NCBI GenBank assembly: GCA_902765885.1
Contig: CACXBN010000220.1
Span: 1-16,944 of the forward strand
Length of the DNA: 16,944 nt
Source: an uncultured Ruminococcus sp.
GTDB lineage: Bacteria > Bacillota > Clostridia > Oscillospirales > CAG-272
Direction of reading: 5' to 3'
The position numbers and the translations under genes were made by a program. Under the pieces are notes generated by a model. The model was not told the origin of the DNA and searched no databases. It worked only from the letters and a program-made list of their open reading frames with translations. Position 1 is the stretch's first letter; every line of letters starts with the position of its first letter. Shown one piece after another: positions 1 through 7,183 of the stretch.

Positions 1-276
1 ATCTACCAGCCGTATGAAAGCGCGGCAAATGTATATTGCTATATGGCTGAACTGATCGATGAAAACGGTAAAACTGTGGATACGAGAAAACTCAGGTGCT
101 ACCTCATAGACGGCGAAAGGGAGGAAAGACATCCCTGCACTTTTGCGGGACTTGAAGAAGGAAAGCCATATAAGGTGAATATATATTCGGTCACAGCATC
201 GGGCCTGATGTCAGCTCCCAAAACAATAGAAATATCCGCCGTCAGAACTGCCGTCAGAAGTGACGTGCAGAAATAG
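1..276 (+). CDS. C-terminal end of a protein with a fibronectin-III-like domain (5' partial)
   Basis: The reading frame is open from base 1 and ends at TAG 274-276, so about 91 C-terminal residues of a longer protein are visible. The alternation of short beta-like strands, with a phrase like 'GLEEGKPYKVNIYSVTASG' followed by 'SAPKTIEI', fits the last strands of a fibronectin type III fold. Such domains often close secreted or surface hydrolases and phosphoesterases in Firmicutes. The catalytic part, if there is one, lies outside the window, so I assign no enzymatic function. The ATG at 43 is most likely an internal methionine, because the frame continues upstream of it with similar composition. 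No clear terminator follows the stop before the tRNA promoter at 306. Confidence 0.7.
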   Translation: MYQPYESAANVYCYMAELIDENGKTVDTRKLRCYLIDGEREERHPCTFAGLEEGKPYKVNIYSVTASGLMSAPKTIEISAVRTAVRSDVQK

Positions 277-305
277 CCGTCGACAAGTGTAATTTCGTAT
301 TTTGG

Positions 306-334
306 TTGACTTTCACACTAAAAGTAAGTATAAT
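306..334 (+). promoter_or_regulatory. Sigma-A promoter of the tRNA-Gly gene
   Basis: TTGACT at 306-311 is followed, after exactly 17 bases, by a perfect TATAAT at 329-334. Transcription would start near 341, about ten bases before the mature tRNA 5' end at 351. Only one of the twelve hexamer bases differs from the consensus, as expected for a strong, constitutive stable-RNA promoter. Confidence 0.88.
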
Positions 335-350
335 ATCGCTTGGAGGCGTT

Positions 351-421
351 GCGGGTGTAGTTTAGTGGTAAAACGCCGGCTTCCCAAGCCTGAGTTACGG
401 GTTCGATTCCCGCCATCCGCT
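351..421 (+). tRNA. tRNA-Gly (anticodon CCC)
   Basis: The cloverleaf can be drawn by hand. The acceptor arm pairs 351-357 with 414-420, including one G-U pair. The D arm pairs GTTT 360-363 with AAAC 371-374. The anticodon loop is TTCCCAA with CCC at 383-385, and the T loop is TTCGATT. The discriminator is T at 421, usual for bacterial tRNA-Gly, and no CCA is encoded, so the 3' end must be added after transcription. Two stem positions do not pair: C377 with T391 in the anticodon stem and A397 with C413 at the outer T-stem pair. The gene has its own promoter just upstream and a terminator just downstream. It would decode GGG, a codon normally also read by a UCC isoacceptor. Confidence 0.93.
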
Positions 422-422
422 T

Positions 423-450
423 AAAAAGGTCCGGTATCGGACCTTTTTTT
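423..450 (+). terminator. Rho-independent terminator after tRNA-Gly
   Basis: The arm AGGTCCG (427-433) pairs with CGGACCT (438-444) around a four-base loop, and a run of T fills 444-450. A-T pairs from the flanking A run (423-426) lengthen the stem. It begins two bases after the tRNA discriminator, so it ends the tRNA transcript. Confidence 0.9.
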
Positions 451-482
451 GAAATCACGATATTTCGCAAACGGAGTGAACG

Positions 483-1343
483 ATGAAGTATTATCATGTA
501 CTTTCCGGCGCTTCTCCCGAGGAGCTGCCATTACTGACAAAAGATAATATTCTTGACAATGACGTGTTCATTCTTTGCGACGATGACTGCGTTGTCTCTG
601 AAGAGCTTATAGAGAAAGCAAATACTGATGATACCGGAGCTGCGCCTTATGTCAAGGTCCCCGTTTATGAATACGGATTTTTGTCGAAGTTCATGAATCT
701 CCTGTTTACCATAGGATCGGGGAAAAAGATTCCGGGAACAAACGGTATAGTCATAACAAACGGTGCGGCAGTCAAAAAAATATATTCACCCAAAATAAAG
801 AATACGACCAAATATATTCTGGTCGCAAGCGAGGCGGATCTGAACATCAGCACGGTCGAGGCGGAAAACAAAAAAGCAACAAGCGCCCGAGAATTCTTTT
901 CCAGATTCAGGGCTATCGTAAAGTCTTCCCAGACTATAAGATTCGCACTTTCATCACTGCTGGCTTTTCTTATCGACTATACTATCACACTTGTGCTGGA
1001 GGCGCTTCTGAAAGATGTGGTCCCTGACTTCAATAAAGAGATCGCGTTCGTTTCCGCATGGATAGTTTCATCACTGGTCAACTTTACGGTGAACAGGGAA
1101 TTTGTGTTTCATTCGACAAAAAAGCTTTCAGTTGCTCTCGGAGAGTATTACGGAGTTGCAATTGTCATATTCCTTCTCAAGAATTTTGCAATGGTAGAAC
1201 TGCTCACGAGAGTACTCGGAGTTCCTCTGGCCGTTGCAAAGCCGATTGCCGAAACCACATTTTTTATCGTCAATTTCTTCATACAAAAAAAACTGGTATT
1301 TAAAAAACATAAAAACATAAGAAAACGTAAAACTGCCGAATAG
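483..1343 (+). CDS. GtrA-family membrane protein with a shortened GT2-like N-terminal part
   Basis: This 286-residue protein has two parts. Residues about 150-275 are a GtrA domain with four predicted membrane helices (about 152-172, 187-204, 217-240, 250-270), including the phrase 'IRFALSSLLAFLIDYTITL' and the conserved 'VNFTVNREFVF' stretch. GtrA proteins take part in moving or handling polyprenyl-phosphate-linked sugars for surface glycans. Residues about 25-145 resemble the later part of a dolichol-phosphate-mannose-synthase-like GT2 enzyme: a DDD where the DxD would be, then 'FLSKFMNLLFTIGSGKKI' in the place of the conserved Ser-Arg-Asn motif. The first part of the GT2 fold is absent and the rest is abridged, so I doubt transferase activity. 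An in-frame TGA at 477-479 rules out an upstream start, and GGAG at 473-476 serves the ATG. The gap to murC is 20 bases. No separate promoter is evident between the tRNA terminator and this gene. Confidence 0.8.
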   Translation: MKYYHVLSGASPEELPLLTKDNILDNDVFILCDDDCVVSEELIEKANTDDTGAAPYVKVPVYEYGFLSKFMNLLFTIGSGKKIPGTNGIVITNGAAVKKIYSPKIKNTTKYILVASEADLNISTVEAENKKATSAREFFSRFRAIVKSSQTIRFALSSLLAFLIDYTITLVLEALLKDVVPDFNKEIAFVSAWIVSSLVNFTVNREFVFHSTKKLSVALGEYYGVAIVIFLLKNFAMVELLTRVLGVPLAVAKPIAETTFFIVNFFIQKKLVFKKHKNIRKRKTAE

Positions 1344-1363
1344 ACAGTTTCGGAGAAAAACAT

Positions 1364-2791
1364 ATGGCACTGAAGAACACAAAATTCGGACCTCAAAAAA
1401 TAGGTGAAATGCTGAAGGACAGAAAAAATCTGTTTTTTGCCGGGATTGGCGGGATCAGCATGAACTCACTCGCTCATCTGAGCATGCTGCGCGGTTTTGA
1501 TGTTGCCGGGTATGACAGGTCGGAAAGTGATATAACAAGAAAACTGGAAAAAAACGGCGCAAAAGTGTACTATGAGGCTAACGAAAGCCATATGAAAGAC
1601 CGTGAAGCTCTCATTTACACTGTTGCCATGCCTGAAAGCAATCCCGAGTACAGATATGCGGAAGAGAACTCTATCCCCGTAATATCCCGTTCAGACTATC
1701 TCGGATATCTTATGAGCGACTACAGAACAAGGATCGGCGTGTCCGGAACCCACGGGAAGAGCACTACTACCGCAATGATCGGAAAAATATTCAAAGACGC
1801 CGGTGACAGACCGACCGTTCTCAACGGGGCCGTAATGAAGGAAACAGGCACGGTCGACATAATTGGTGACAGGGAATATTTCGTGTTCGAAGCGTGCGAA
1901 TACATGGATTCATTCCTTGAGTTTTTCCCGACTATAGCTGTTGTGCTGAATATAGAAGTTGACCATGTCGACTATTTCAATTCGCTGAATCAGATAGTCG
2001 ATTCATTTACGAATTTTATCAATATAGCAGGCAGTGACGGATATGCGGTGATCAACCTCAATGACAAGGACTGTATAGCGGCAGCTGAAAAATCCGTCTG
2101 CAAAGTGGTATCTTTTGCTCACGAAAACAGCAATGCGGATTATTATTCTGACAATGAGGTCTCGGTCGGAGGTTTTCCGGAGTTTGACGTGATGCATGAG
2201 GGAAAGAAGCTTGCCAGAATAAAGCTGAAGATTCCGGGAGAACACAATGTAAGCGACGCGCTGGCTGCTTTTGCCGCTGCATCTCTCTGCGGTGTGGATC
2301 CTGAAACCATAGCGGCATCTCTTTCTTCATTCGAAGGAATCAAAAGACGCATGGAAAAAATATGTGAGACCGACAGGGGATCTCATCTCTATACCGACTA
2401 TGCTCACCATCCTACCGAAATTACCGCATCGATCCGCGGAATAAGAAAAATATGCACCGGAAAACTGAAAATAGTCTTTCAGCCTCATACATTCTCAAGG
2501 ACGGCCAGCCTGTTTGACGATTTTGTCAGAGCGTTTGCCGGAAGTGAAGCTGATGAAATCATCCTGTGCGACATATATCCGGCAAGAGAGACCAATGTTT
2601 ACGGAGTATCATCGGAAATGCTTTCCGAAGCCATCAATGCTCAGAGTAAACCATGTTCGATCGTCGGAGATTTTGATAAGACAGCGGAATATGTATATTC
2701 TTCCTCTGGAGAAGACGACATCATAGTTGTCATGGGAGCAGGGGACGTGGTAAAAGTATCCGACATAATAACCGACAGACATAAGGCCTGA
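1364..2791 (+). CDS. murC: UDP-N-acetylmuramate--L-alanine ligase (MurC)
   Basis: MurC is the cytoplasmic, ATP-dependent Mur ligase that adds L-alanine to UDP-MurNAc, the first residue of the peptidoglycan stem peptide. All three Mur domains are visible in 475 residues. They are the N-terminal UDP-binding motif GIGGISM (27-33), the ATP P-loop GTHGKSTTT (128-136), and the central EACEY (176-180) with 'NIEVDHVDYF'. Further on are 'IPGEHNVSDAL' (about 290-300), DYAHHPTEI (345-353) and FQPHTFSRT. EACEY, in place of EADES or EADEY, is a form I associate with clostridial MurC. The length is normal. GGAG at 1352-1355 lies eight bases before the ATG. It follows the GtrA gene by 20 bases and a terminator closes the unit. 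The gene is away from any mur/fts division cluster. Confidence 0.95.
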   Translation: MALKNTKFGPQKIGEMLKDRKNLFFAGIGGISMNSLAHLSMLRGFDVAGYDRSESDITRKLEKNGAKVYYEANESHMKDREALIYTVAMPESNPEYRYAEENSIPVISRSDYLGYLMSDYRTRIGVSGTHGKSTTTAMIGKIFKDAGDRPTVLNGAVMKETGTVDIIGDREYFVFEACEYMDSFLEFFPTIAVVLNIEVDHVDYFNSLNQIVDSFTNFINIAGSDGYAVINLNDKDCIAAAEKSVCKVVSFAHENSNADYYSDNEVSVGGFPEFDVMHEGKKLARIKLKIPGEHNVSDALAAFAAASLCGVDPETIAASLSSFEGIKRRMEKICETDRGSHLYTDYAHHPTEITASIRGIRKICTGKLKIVFQPHTFSRTASLFDDFVRAFAGSEADEIILCDIYPARETNVYGVSSEMLSEAINAQSKPCSIVGDFDKTAEYVYSSSGEDDIIVVMGAGDVVKVSDIITDRHKA

Positions 2792-2799
2792 CGGCCATG

Positions 2800-2834
2800 A
2801 TCCCTTCGCACCAAAACTGCAGAAGGGATTTTTT
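2800..2834 (+). terminator. Rho-independent terminator after murC
   Basis: ATCCCTTC (2800-2807) pairs with GAAGGGAT (2822-2829), with a possible inner GCA/TGC pairing, and six T's follow at 2829-2834. It starts nine bases after the murC stop and separates murC from the threonine-aldolase-like gene. Confidence 0.85.
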
Positions 2835-2879
2835 GAAAATATTCCGGCATATAAGTTTAACCGAAAGGAAATAATTCCG

Positions 2880-3914
2880 ATGATTTCATTCGAAAGTGAT
2901 TATGTATCCGGAGCTCACCCAGAGGTGCTGAAAAGGCTTGTGGAAACCAATTTCGAATCACTCCCGGGTTACGGAGATGACAAATACACGGTGAGTGCCA
3001 GGGAAAAGATCAAAACTGTCATCGGGAAACCCGAAGCTGATGTTTTCTTTGTGAGCGGGGGAACACAGGTCAATCAGCTGGTCATATCCACTCTGCTCGA
3101 TGACGGAGACGGGGTTGTGGCAGTGAAATCAGGTCACATAAATGTGCATGAATCCGGGGCAATAGAGTTTACGGGGCACAAAGTACTGGCAATTGACGGA
3201 AAAGACGGGAAAATAGTCCCGGAAAAGCTTTCGGAATATCTTGAATCGGACTATGATGATCACATGGTGAGACCGGGCATGCTGTATATTTCACATCCGA
3301 CCGAATACGGAACCATCTATTCGAAAAAAGAGCTTTGTGAAATTTACGGGATATGCAAAAAGCACTCCATCCCCCTTTTTATCGACGGAGCAAGACTTGG
3401 ATACGGACTTTCATGTTCGAAATCCGATATGGATATAAAGGAAATTGCATCGATGTGCGATGTTTTCACGATCGGCGGAACGAAAGTAGGGGCTCTGTGC
3501 GGTGAGGCTGCAGTGTTTTCCGGTATTAGGGCTCCTGAAAGATTTATCGCCAAAATCAAGCAGCGCGGCGGACTGATGGCGAAAGGCAGAGTGCTCGGAG
3601 TTCAGTTTGACGCTCTTTTTACGGACGGGCTCTATTTCAGAATCAGTGAGCACGTCGCAGGAATGGCTGACATGCTGAGGAACGGACTCATAAAACTGGG
3701 GGTGGAGTTCTTTGTCGATTCTCCGACCAACCAGCTTTTTCCCGTATTTGACGATTCGGTGATCGAGAAAATCAGCGGGAAAGTGAAATACAGCTTTTGG
3801 GAAAAAGCCGGACACGGCAGATCTGTCGTCAGATTTGCGACAGGATGGGCAACTGAAAAAGAAGATATTGAAGAACTTCTCACAATACTCAATAAAGTAC
3901 TGAAGAACGATTAA
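2880..3914 (+). CDS. Threonine aldolase / beta-eliminating lyase family PLP enzyme
   Basis: This 344-residue fold-type-I PLP enzyme resembles low-specificity L-threonine aldolases, which cleave L-threonine or allo-threonine to glycine and acetaldehyde. Visible signatures are 'VSGGTQVNQL' (58-67), the cofactor-stacking histidine region SGHINVHESGA (84-94), FIDGARLGY (167-175) with the PLP-pyridine aspartate D169, and GGTKVGA (199-205) with the probable Schiff-base lysine K202. The C-terminal small domain includes 'SVVRFATGW', whose arginine would bind the substrate carboxylate. The length is typical. AAAGGA at 2864-2869 lies ten bases before the ATG. It follows a terminator and has no partner gene, so it probably has its own promoter, although I could not find a well-spaced one. 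Substrate preference cannot be read from the sequence. Confidence 0.88.
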   Translation: MISFESDYVSGAHPEVLKRLVETNFESLPGYGDDKYTVSAREKIKTVIGKPEADVFFVSGGTQVNQLVISTLLDDGDGVVAVKSGHINVHESGAIEFTGHKVLAIDGKDGKIVPEKLSEYLESDYDDHMVRPGMLYISHPTEYGTIYSKKELCEIYGICKKHSIPLFIDGARLGYGLSCSKSDMDIKEIASMCDVFTIGGTKVGALCGEAAVFSGIRAPERFIAKIKQRGGLMAKGRVLGVQFDALFTDGLYFRISEHVAGMADMLRNGLIKLGVEFFVDSPTNQLFPVFDDSVIEKISGKVKYSFWEKAGHGRSVVRFATGWATEKEDIEELLTILNKVLKND

Positions 3915-3956
3915 TAAAGATAATGTACGTTGGAGCTTTTCAGGGGGTATCGTATT

Positions 3957-4556
3957 ATGAACAGAGAAAAAAGCAGAAACACATTATGGATAGCCGTTAT
4001 AGGCGGTGTAATAGTAGCGGCGATTTTGATAGTCGGAACATTCCTGCTCGGACAGAGTGCAAGTCATGATACGGATGCAGCCGTAAGGTCAGTAAGCCTT
4101 CTGTACCTCGACGAACTTGCAGGACGCAGGGAAAAGGTAGTGTCATCAAATCTCAAACAGACGATCGAGAAAGCCAAGATTGCGATCGATCTCATGGGGG
4201 AAGATGATATAAGTGAAATCTCAAATCTTCAGGCATACCAGAGCAGAATGAAGAGGCTTTACGGACTTGAAAAGTTTGCGTTTGTGGATACGGAAGGCCG
4301 TATATATACGTCGTTAGGTATAGAAGAGAATATATCGGATTATCATTTTGACTACAAAAACATAGATGAAGCTGAAATATCCATTTTGAATCTGGATACA
4401 CCCGATAAAAAAGTCATTATAGCCATTCCGGTAGATATCAGGGCCTTTGATAATATAAACTTCTGCGCGTCATTTATAGAGATAGATATGGATGAGATGC
4501 TTGAAGGTGTTTCGCTGAAATCAAACGAAGGCGATACAACCTTCTGCAATATATAA
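3957..4556 (+). CDS. N-terminal fragment of a dCache hybrid sensor kinase (ends at a premature stop)
   Basis: This 199-residue product is the start of the kinase that continues, in the same frame, at 4557-7043. Residues about 10-32 form a membrane helix. The rest is the first part of an extracytoplasmic Cache-type sensing domain, with a first helix containing 'AAVRSVSLLYLDELAG', then 'KFAFVDTEGRIYTSLG'. It stops at TAA 4554-4556 in the middle of that domain, so this piece has neither a second membrane helix nor any kinase domain. I chose ATG 3957 rather than TTG 3930 because GGGGG at 3943-3947 is well placed for it and the helix follows directly. On its own the fragment would be a membrane-anchored half domain and is unlikely to function. 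Confidence 0.75.
   Translation: MNREKSRNTLWIAVIGGVIVAAILIVGTFLLGQSASHDTDAAVRSVSLLYLDELAGRREKVVSSNLKQTIEKAKIAIDLMGEDDISEISNLQAYQSRMKRLYGLEKFAFVDTEGRIYTSLGIEENISDYHFDYKNIDEAEISILNLDTPDKKVIIAIPVDIRAFDNINFCASFIEIDMDEMLEGVSLKSNEGDTTFCNI
4554..4556 (+). other. In-frame TAA interrupting the hybrid kinase at codon 200
   Basis: The frame before and after the stop is the same, and translation through it gives a continuous Cache domain: '...TTFCNI', stop, 'TKDGIALSNTVLGGLAVEDN'. From memory of related kinases, a tyrosine would be expected here, and TAT or TAC becomes TAA by one substitution. TAA ends other genes in this window, so a code reassignment is not plausible. Confidence 0.85.
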
Positions 4557-4589
4557 ACAAAAGACGGGATCGCACTCAGCAACACGGTA

Positions 4590-7043
4590 TTGGGAGGCCT
4601 TGCGGTTGAGGACAATCTTCTGGAAGCGCTGAAAAGGGCTGAGTTTGACGAAGGATATTCATACGAGAGACTTGTCGATAATTTTAAAAACGGGACAAAG
4701 GGCGAAGTCTCGTTTACATACGAAGGCATAAAGGAAACTCTCAGCTTCGTTCCGGTAGAAGGAACTGACTGGTTTCTTACATACCTGATAAGAGAACAGG
4801 TAATTACCAACAACATAAGCGCAATTTCAAACAGACTGATCATACGATCATTTATCCAGTCGGCGGTCACTATCCTCGTTTTGATCCTAATGTTTGTTTT
4901 CATTATCTACCAGATCAGAAAAAACTCGAAGCTTGAGATAGAAAAAGAAAGAGAAAACGCCGAGAGCCGTGTAAAACAGGAGGAGATGGAAGAAAAGATC
5001 TCACTCCAGGACAGGCTTTTGGAAGAAGAAAAGAAAAGGAGCCAGCAGGATCAGATGATCACCGCAATGGCGGCCGATTACAGAAGCGTATACTATATAG
5101 ATCTTGACAACGACGAAGGCATATGCTACAGGTCTGATCCAGCAGATCCGGAACAAACTCCCGAAGGGATCCATTTCAGCTTCTCAGAGCGTTTCAAGTG
5201 GTATGCGGACAACATTGTTGCGGAGAAATACAGAGAAGGGTTTATTGATTTCATTAAACCCGAGAACATAAAGAAGGGTCTTGAGAAAGAGCCCATAATC
5301 GCCTACAGATATCTTGCCAAAAGAGCAGGGCGAGAGTATTACGAAATGATCAGAATGGCCAGCGTAAAACATTCCGGAGACGGCAGCGAAACCAATGATA
5401 ATGCCGTAGGACTCGGCTTTACGGTCATAGATTCGGAAATGAGAAGGTCTTTGGAGCAGCAGCAGGTGCTCAGCGATGCTCTCACCTCAGCTGAACAGGC
5501 CAACAGGGCAAAAACAGCATTTCTTTCAAATGTAAGCCATGAAATAAGAACTCCCATGAATGCCATCATAGGACTTGACAGCATCGCACTGAATGATCCT
5601 GATACTCCTCCGAAAACAAGAGAATACCTTGAAAAAATAGGAGCGTCTGCAGAGCACCTCCTGGGACTTATCAACGACATTCTTGACATGTCCAGAATAG
5701 AATCGGGAAGAATGGTCATTAAGAGCGAAGAATTCTCTTTCTCCAAGCTCATCGAGTCAATCAACACTATGATAAACGGACAGTGTGAGGACAAAGGCCT
5801 GGATTATAAATGCACAATAAATGGGCATGTCGACGATTACTATGTAGGTGACAGCACAAAGCTCAGACAGGTGATAATAAACATTCTCGGAAATGCAGTG
5901 AAATTCACGCCTGTCGGAGGCAAGGTCGGACTTGATATCGAGAGACTTGCGGAATTTGACAGGAAAACGACATTGCAGTTCAAGATTTCCGATACCGGAA
6001 TAGGTATGAGTAAAGAGTTCATCCCTCATGTTTTTGATACATTTTCCCAGGAAGATCCTTCAGCTACCAACAAATACGGATCTTCAGGTCTCGGACTTGC
6101 AATCACTAAGAATATAGTCGAAATGATGAATGGCAATATTCATGTTGAGAGCGAAAAGGGAAAGGGATCCACTTTCACCGTGACCGTAACTTTAGGGGAC
6201 TCCGATAAGAAAGACGGAGAGAAGGAAACGGAGATCAATCCGCATGAGATGATGGTACTTGTCGTTGACGACGATCCCGTTGCCTGCGAACATGCTCATC
6301 TTGTTTTGGAAAAAGCCGGGATAGTTTCTGAAACAGCCGGATCCGGGGAAGAAGCCATTGAGATGGTCAAACTCAGACATGCAAGGCAGGAGCCGTACAA
6401 TTTGATTCTCGTAGACTGGCAGATGCCCGGTCTGGACGGAGTCGAAACCACAAAACGGATCCGTTCTATAGTAGGCGATGAATCTGCTATAATCATCCTT
6501 ACGGCCTATAAATGGGATGATATTTTCGATGAAGCCATAAAGGCAGGTGTTGACAGCTTTGTGTCCAAACCTCTGTTTGCCTCAAATGTTATGGAGGAAT
6601 TCAAAGAGGCGGTCAGAAGAAAAACATCTGATACTGGCAAAACCAAAACTGAGCTCAGCGGCATCAGAATCCTTCTCGCGGAAGACGTACAGATCAATGC
6701 GGAACTCATGATCATGATGCTCAGCACCCGCGACATCAACGTAGATGTAGCCGAGAACGGCCGTATTGCGGTTGACAAGTTCAAAGCAAGTCCCGACGGG
6801 TATTATTCGGCTGTTCTCATGGATATGAGAATGCCTGAGATGGACGGTCTTGAGGCTACAAAAGCCATAAGGAGACTGGAAGGACGCAAGGACGCCAAGA
6901 CCATACCCATAATCGCGCTCACCGCCAACGCCTTTGATGAAGATGTCCAGAGAAGTCTTCAGGCAGGGCTGAACGCGCATCTTTCCAAGCCTATTAAGCC
7001 GGACATTCTCTTTGAGACGCTGGAAAACCTTGTAAACAAATAA
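4590..7043 (+). CDS. C-terminal part of the hybrid histidine kinase (HisKA-HATPase-REC-REC)
   Basis: Counted from the full start at 3957, the reconstructed protein has 1028 codons and this part begins at about residue 212. It holds the end of the Cache domain, a second membrane helix (full-length residues about 293-319), a coiled coil, and a PAS-like segment. A HisKA domain follows with NVSHEIRTPMN (phosphorylated H528), then a HATPase with its N box and the motifs DTGIGM and GSSGLGL. Two receiver domains follow, with D820 and K871 in the first and D956 and K1011 in the second. The kinase core looks intact, so phosphorelay through receivers is the expected chemistry. TTG 4590 is only a nominal start and has no ribosome site before it. 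The frame is open from 4557. An internal ATG at 4986, close behind AGGAGG, could at best give a soluble kinase without its sensor. Confidence 0.8.
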   Translation: MGGLAVEDNLLEALKRAEFDEGYSYERLVDNFKNGTKGEVSFTYEGIKETLSFVPVEGTDWFLTYLIREQVITNNISAISNRLIIRSFIQSAVTILVLILMFVFIIYQIRKNSKLEIEKERENAESRVKQEEMEEKISLQDRLLEEEKKRSQQDQMITAMAADYRSVYYIDLDNDEGICYRSDPADPEQTPEGIHFSFSERFKWYADNIVAEKYREGFIDFIKPENIKKGLEKEPIIAYRYLAKRAGREYYEMIRMASVKHSGDGSETNDNAVGLGFTVIDSEMRRSLEQQQVLSDALTSAEQANRAKTAFLSNVSHEIRTPMNAIIGLDSIALNDPDTPPKTREYLEKIGASAEHLLGLINDILDMSRIESGRMVIKSEEFSFSKLIESINTMINGQCEDKGLDYKCTINGHVDDYYVGDSTKLRQVIINILGNAVKFTPVGGKVGLDIERLAEFDRKTTLQFKISDTGIGMSKEFIPHVFDTFSQEDPSATNKYGSSGLGLAITKNIVEMMNGNIHVESEKGKGSTFTVTVTLGDSDKKDGEKETEINPHEMMVLVVDDDPVACEHAHLVLEKAGIVSETAGSGEEAIEMVKLRHARQEPYNLILVDWQMPGLDGVETTKRIRSIVGDESAIIILTAYKWDDIFDEAIKAGVDSFVSKPLFASNVMEEFKEAVRRKTSDTGKTKTELSGIRILLAEDVQINAELMIMMLSTRDINVDVAENGRIAVDKFKASPDGYYSAVLMDMRMPEMDGLEATKAIRRLEGRKDAKTIPIIALTANAFDEDVQRSLQAGLNAHLSKPIKPDILFETLENLVNK

Positions 7044-7074
7044 CGGATACATGGCCAAAAAAAGCCAAATATTA

Positions 7075-7103
7075 TTGCTTTGAACCCACAAAAATGTTAT
7101 CAT
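7075..7103 (+). promoter_or_regulatory. Possible sigma-A promoter of the upp operon
   Basis: TATCAT at 7098-7103 matches five of six bases of the -10 consensus. TTGCTT lies 17 bases upstream at 7075-7080 and matches only its first three bases. The position suits transcription from about 7110 and a leader of about 75 bases before upp. The -35 match is weak, so this is a tentative call. Confidence 0.35.
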
Positions 7104-7125
7104 AACAGGGAATGAGGATTTCTCA

Positions 7126-7148
7126 GGCGCCGGCTGACCGGCGGAGCC
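7126..7148 (+). other. GC-rich hairpin in the upp leader
   Basis: GCCGG (7129-7133) pairs with CCGGC (7138-7142) around the loop CTGA, and the outer GGC (7126-7128) can pair with GCC (7146-7148) across a three-base asymmetric loop. No T run follows, so it is not a terminator. It sits between the possible promoter and the ribosome site and may affect messenger stability or translation. Chance cannot be excluded. Confidence 0.4.
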
Positions 7149-7183
7149 AATCCTATTTTCTTTCACGAAAGGAATACTATAAT

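Noticed and set aside
3930..3956. TTG at 3930 as start of the sensor kinase
   Set aside because: ATG 3957 has GGGGG at 3943-3947 at good spacing and leads directly into the positively charged N-terminus and first membrane helix.
4554..4556. Recoding of TAA as an amino acid
   Set aside because: TAA is used as the normal stop of several genes here, such as upp, rnfG and rnfE. TAA is not a selenocysteine or pyrrolysine codon.
7051..7067. Terminator after the hybrid kinase
   Set aside because: Only a four-pair stem (TGGC/GCCA around an A-rich loop) without a T run. It is too weak to call.
7112..7183. Upstream ATG 7112 as start of upp
   Set aside because: The extra 24 residues have no family similarity, overlap a GC-rich hairpin, and lie just downstream of the possible promoter. 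ATG 7184 gives the usual length and has a ribosome site.
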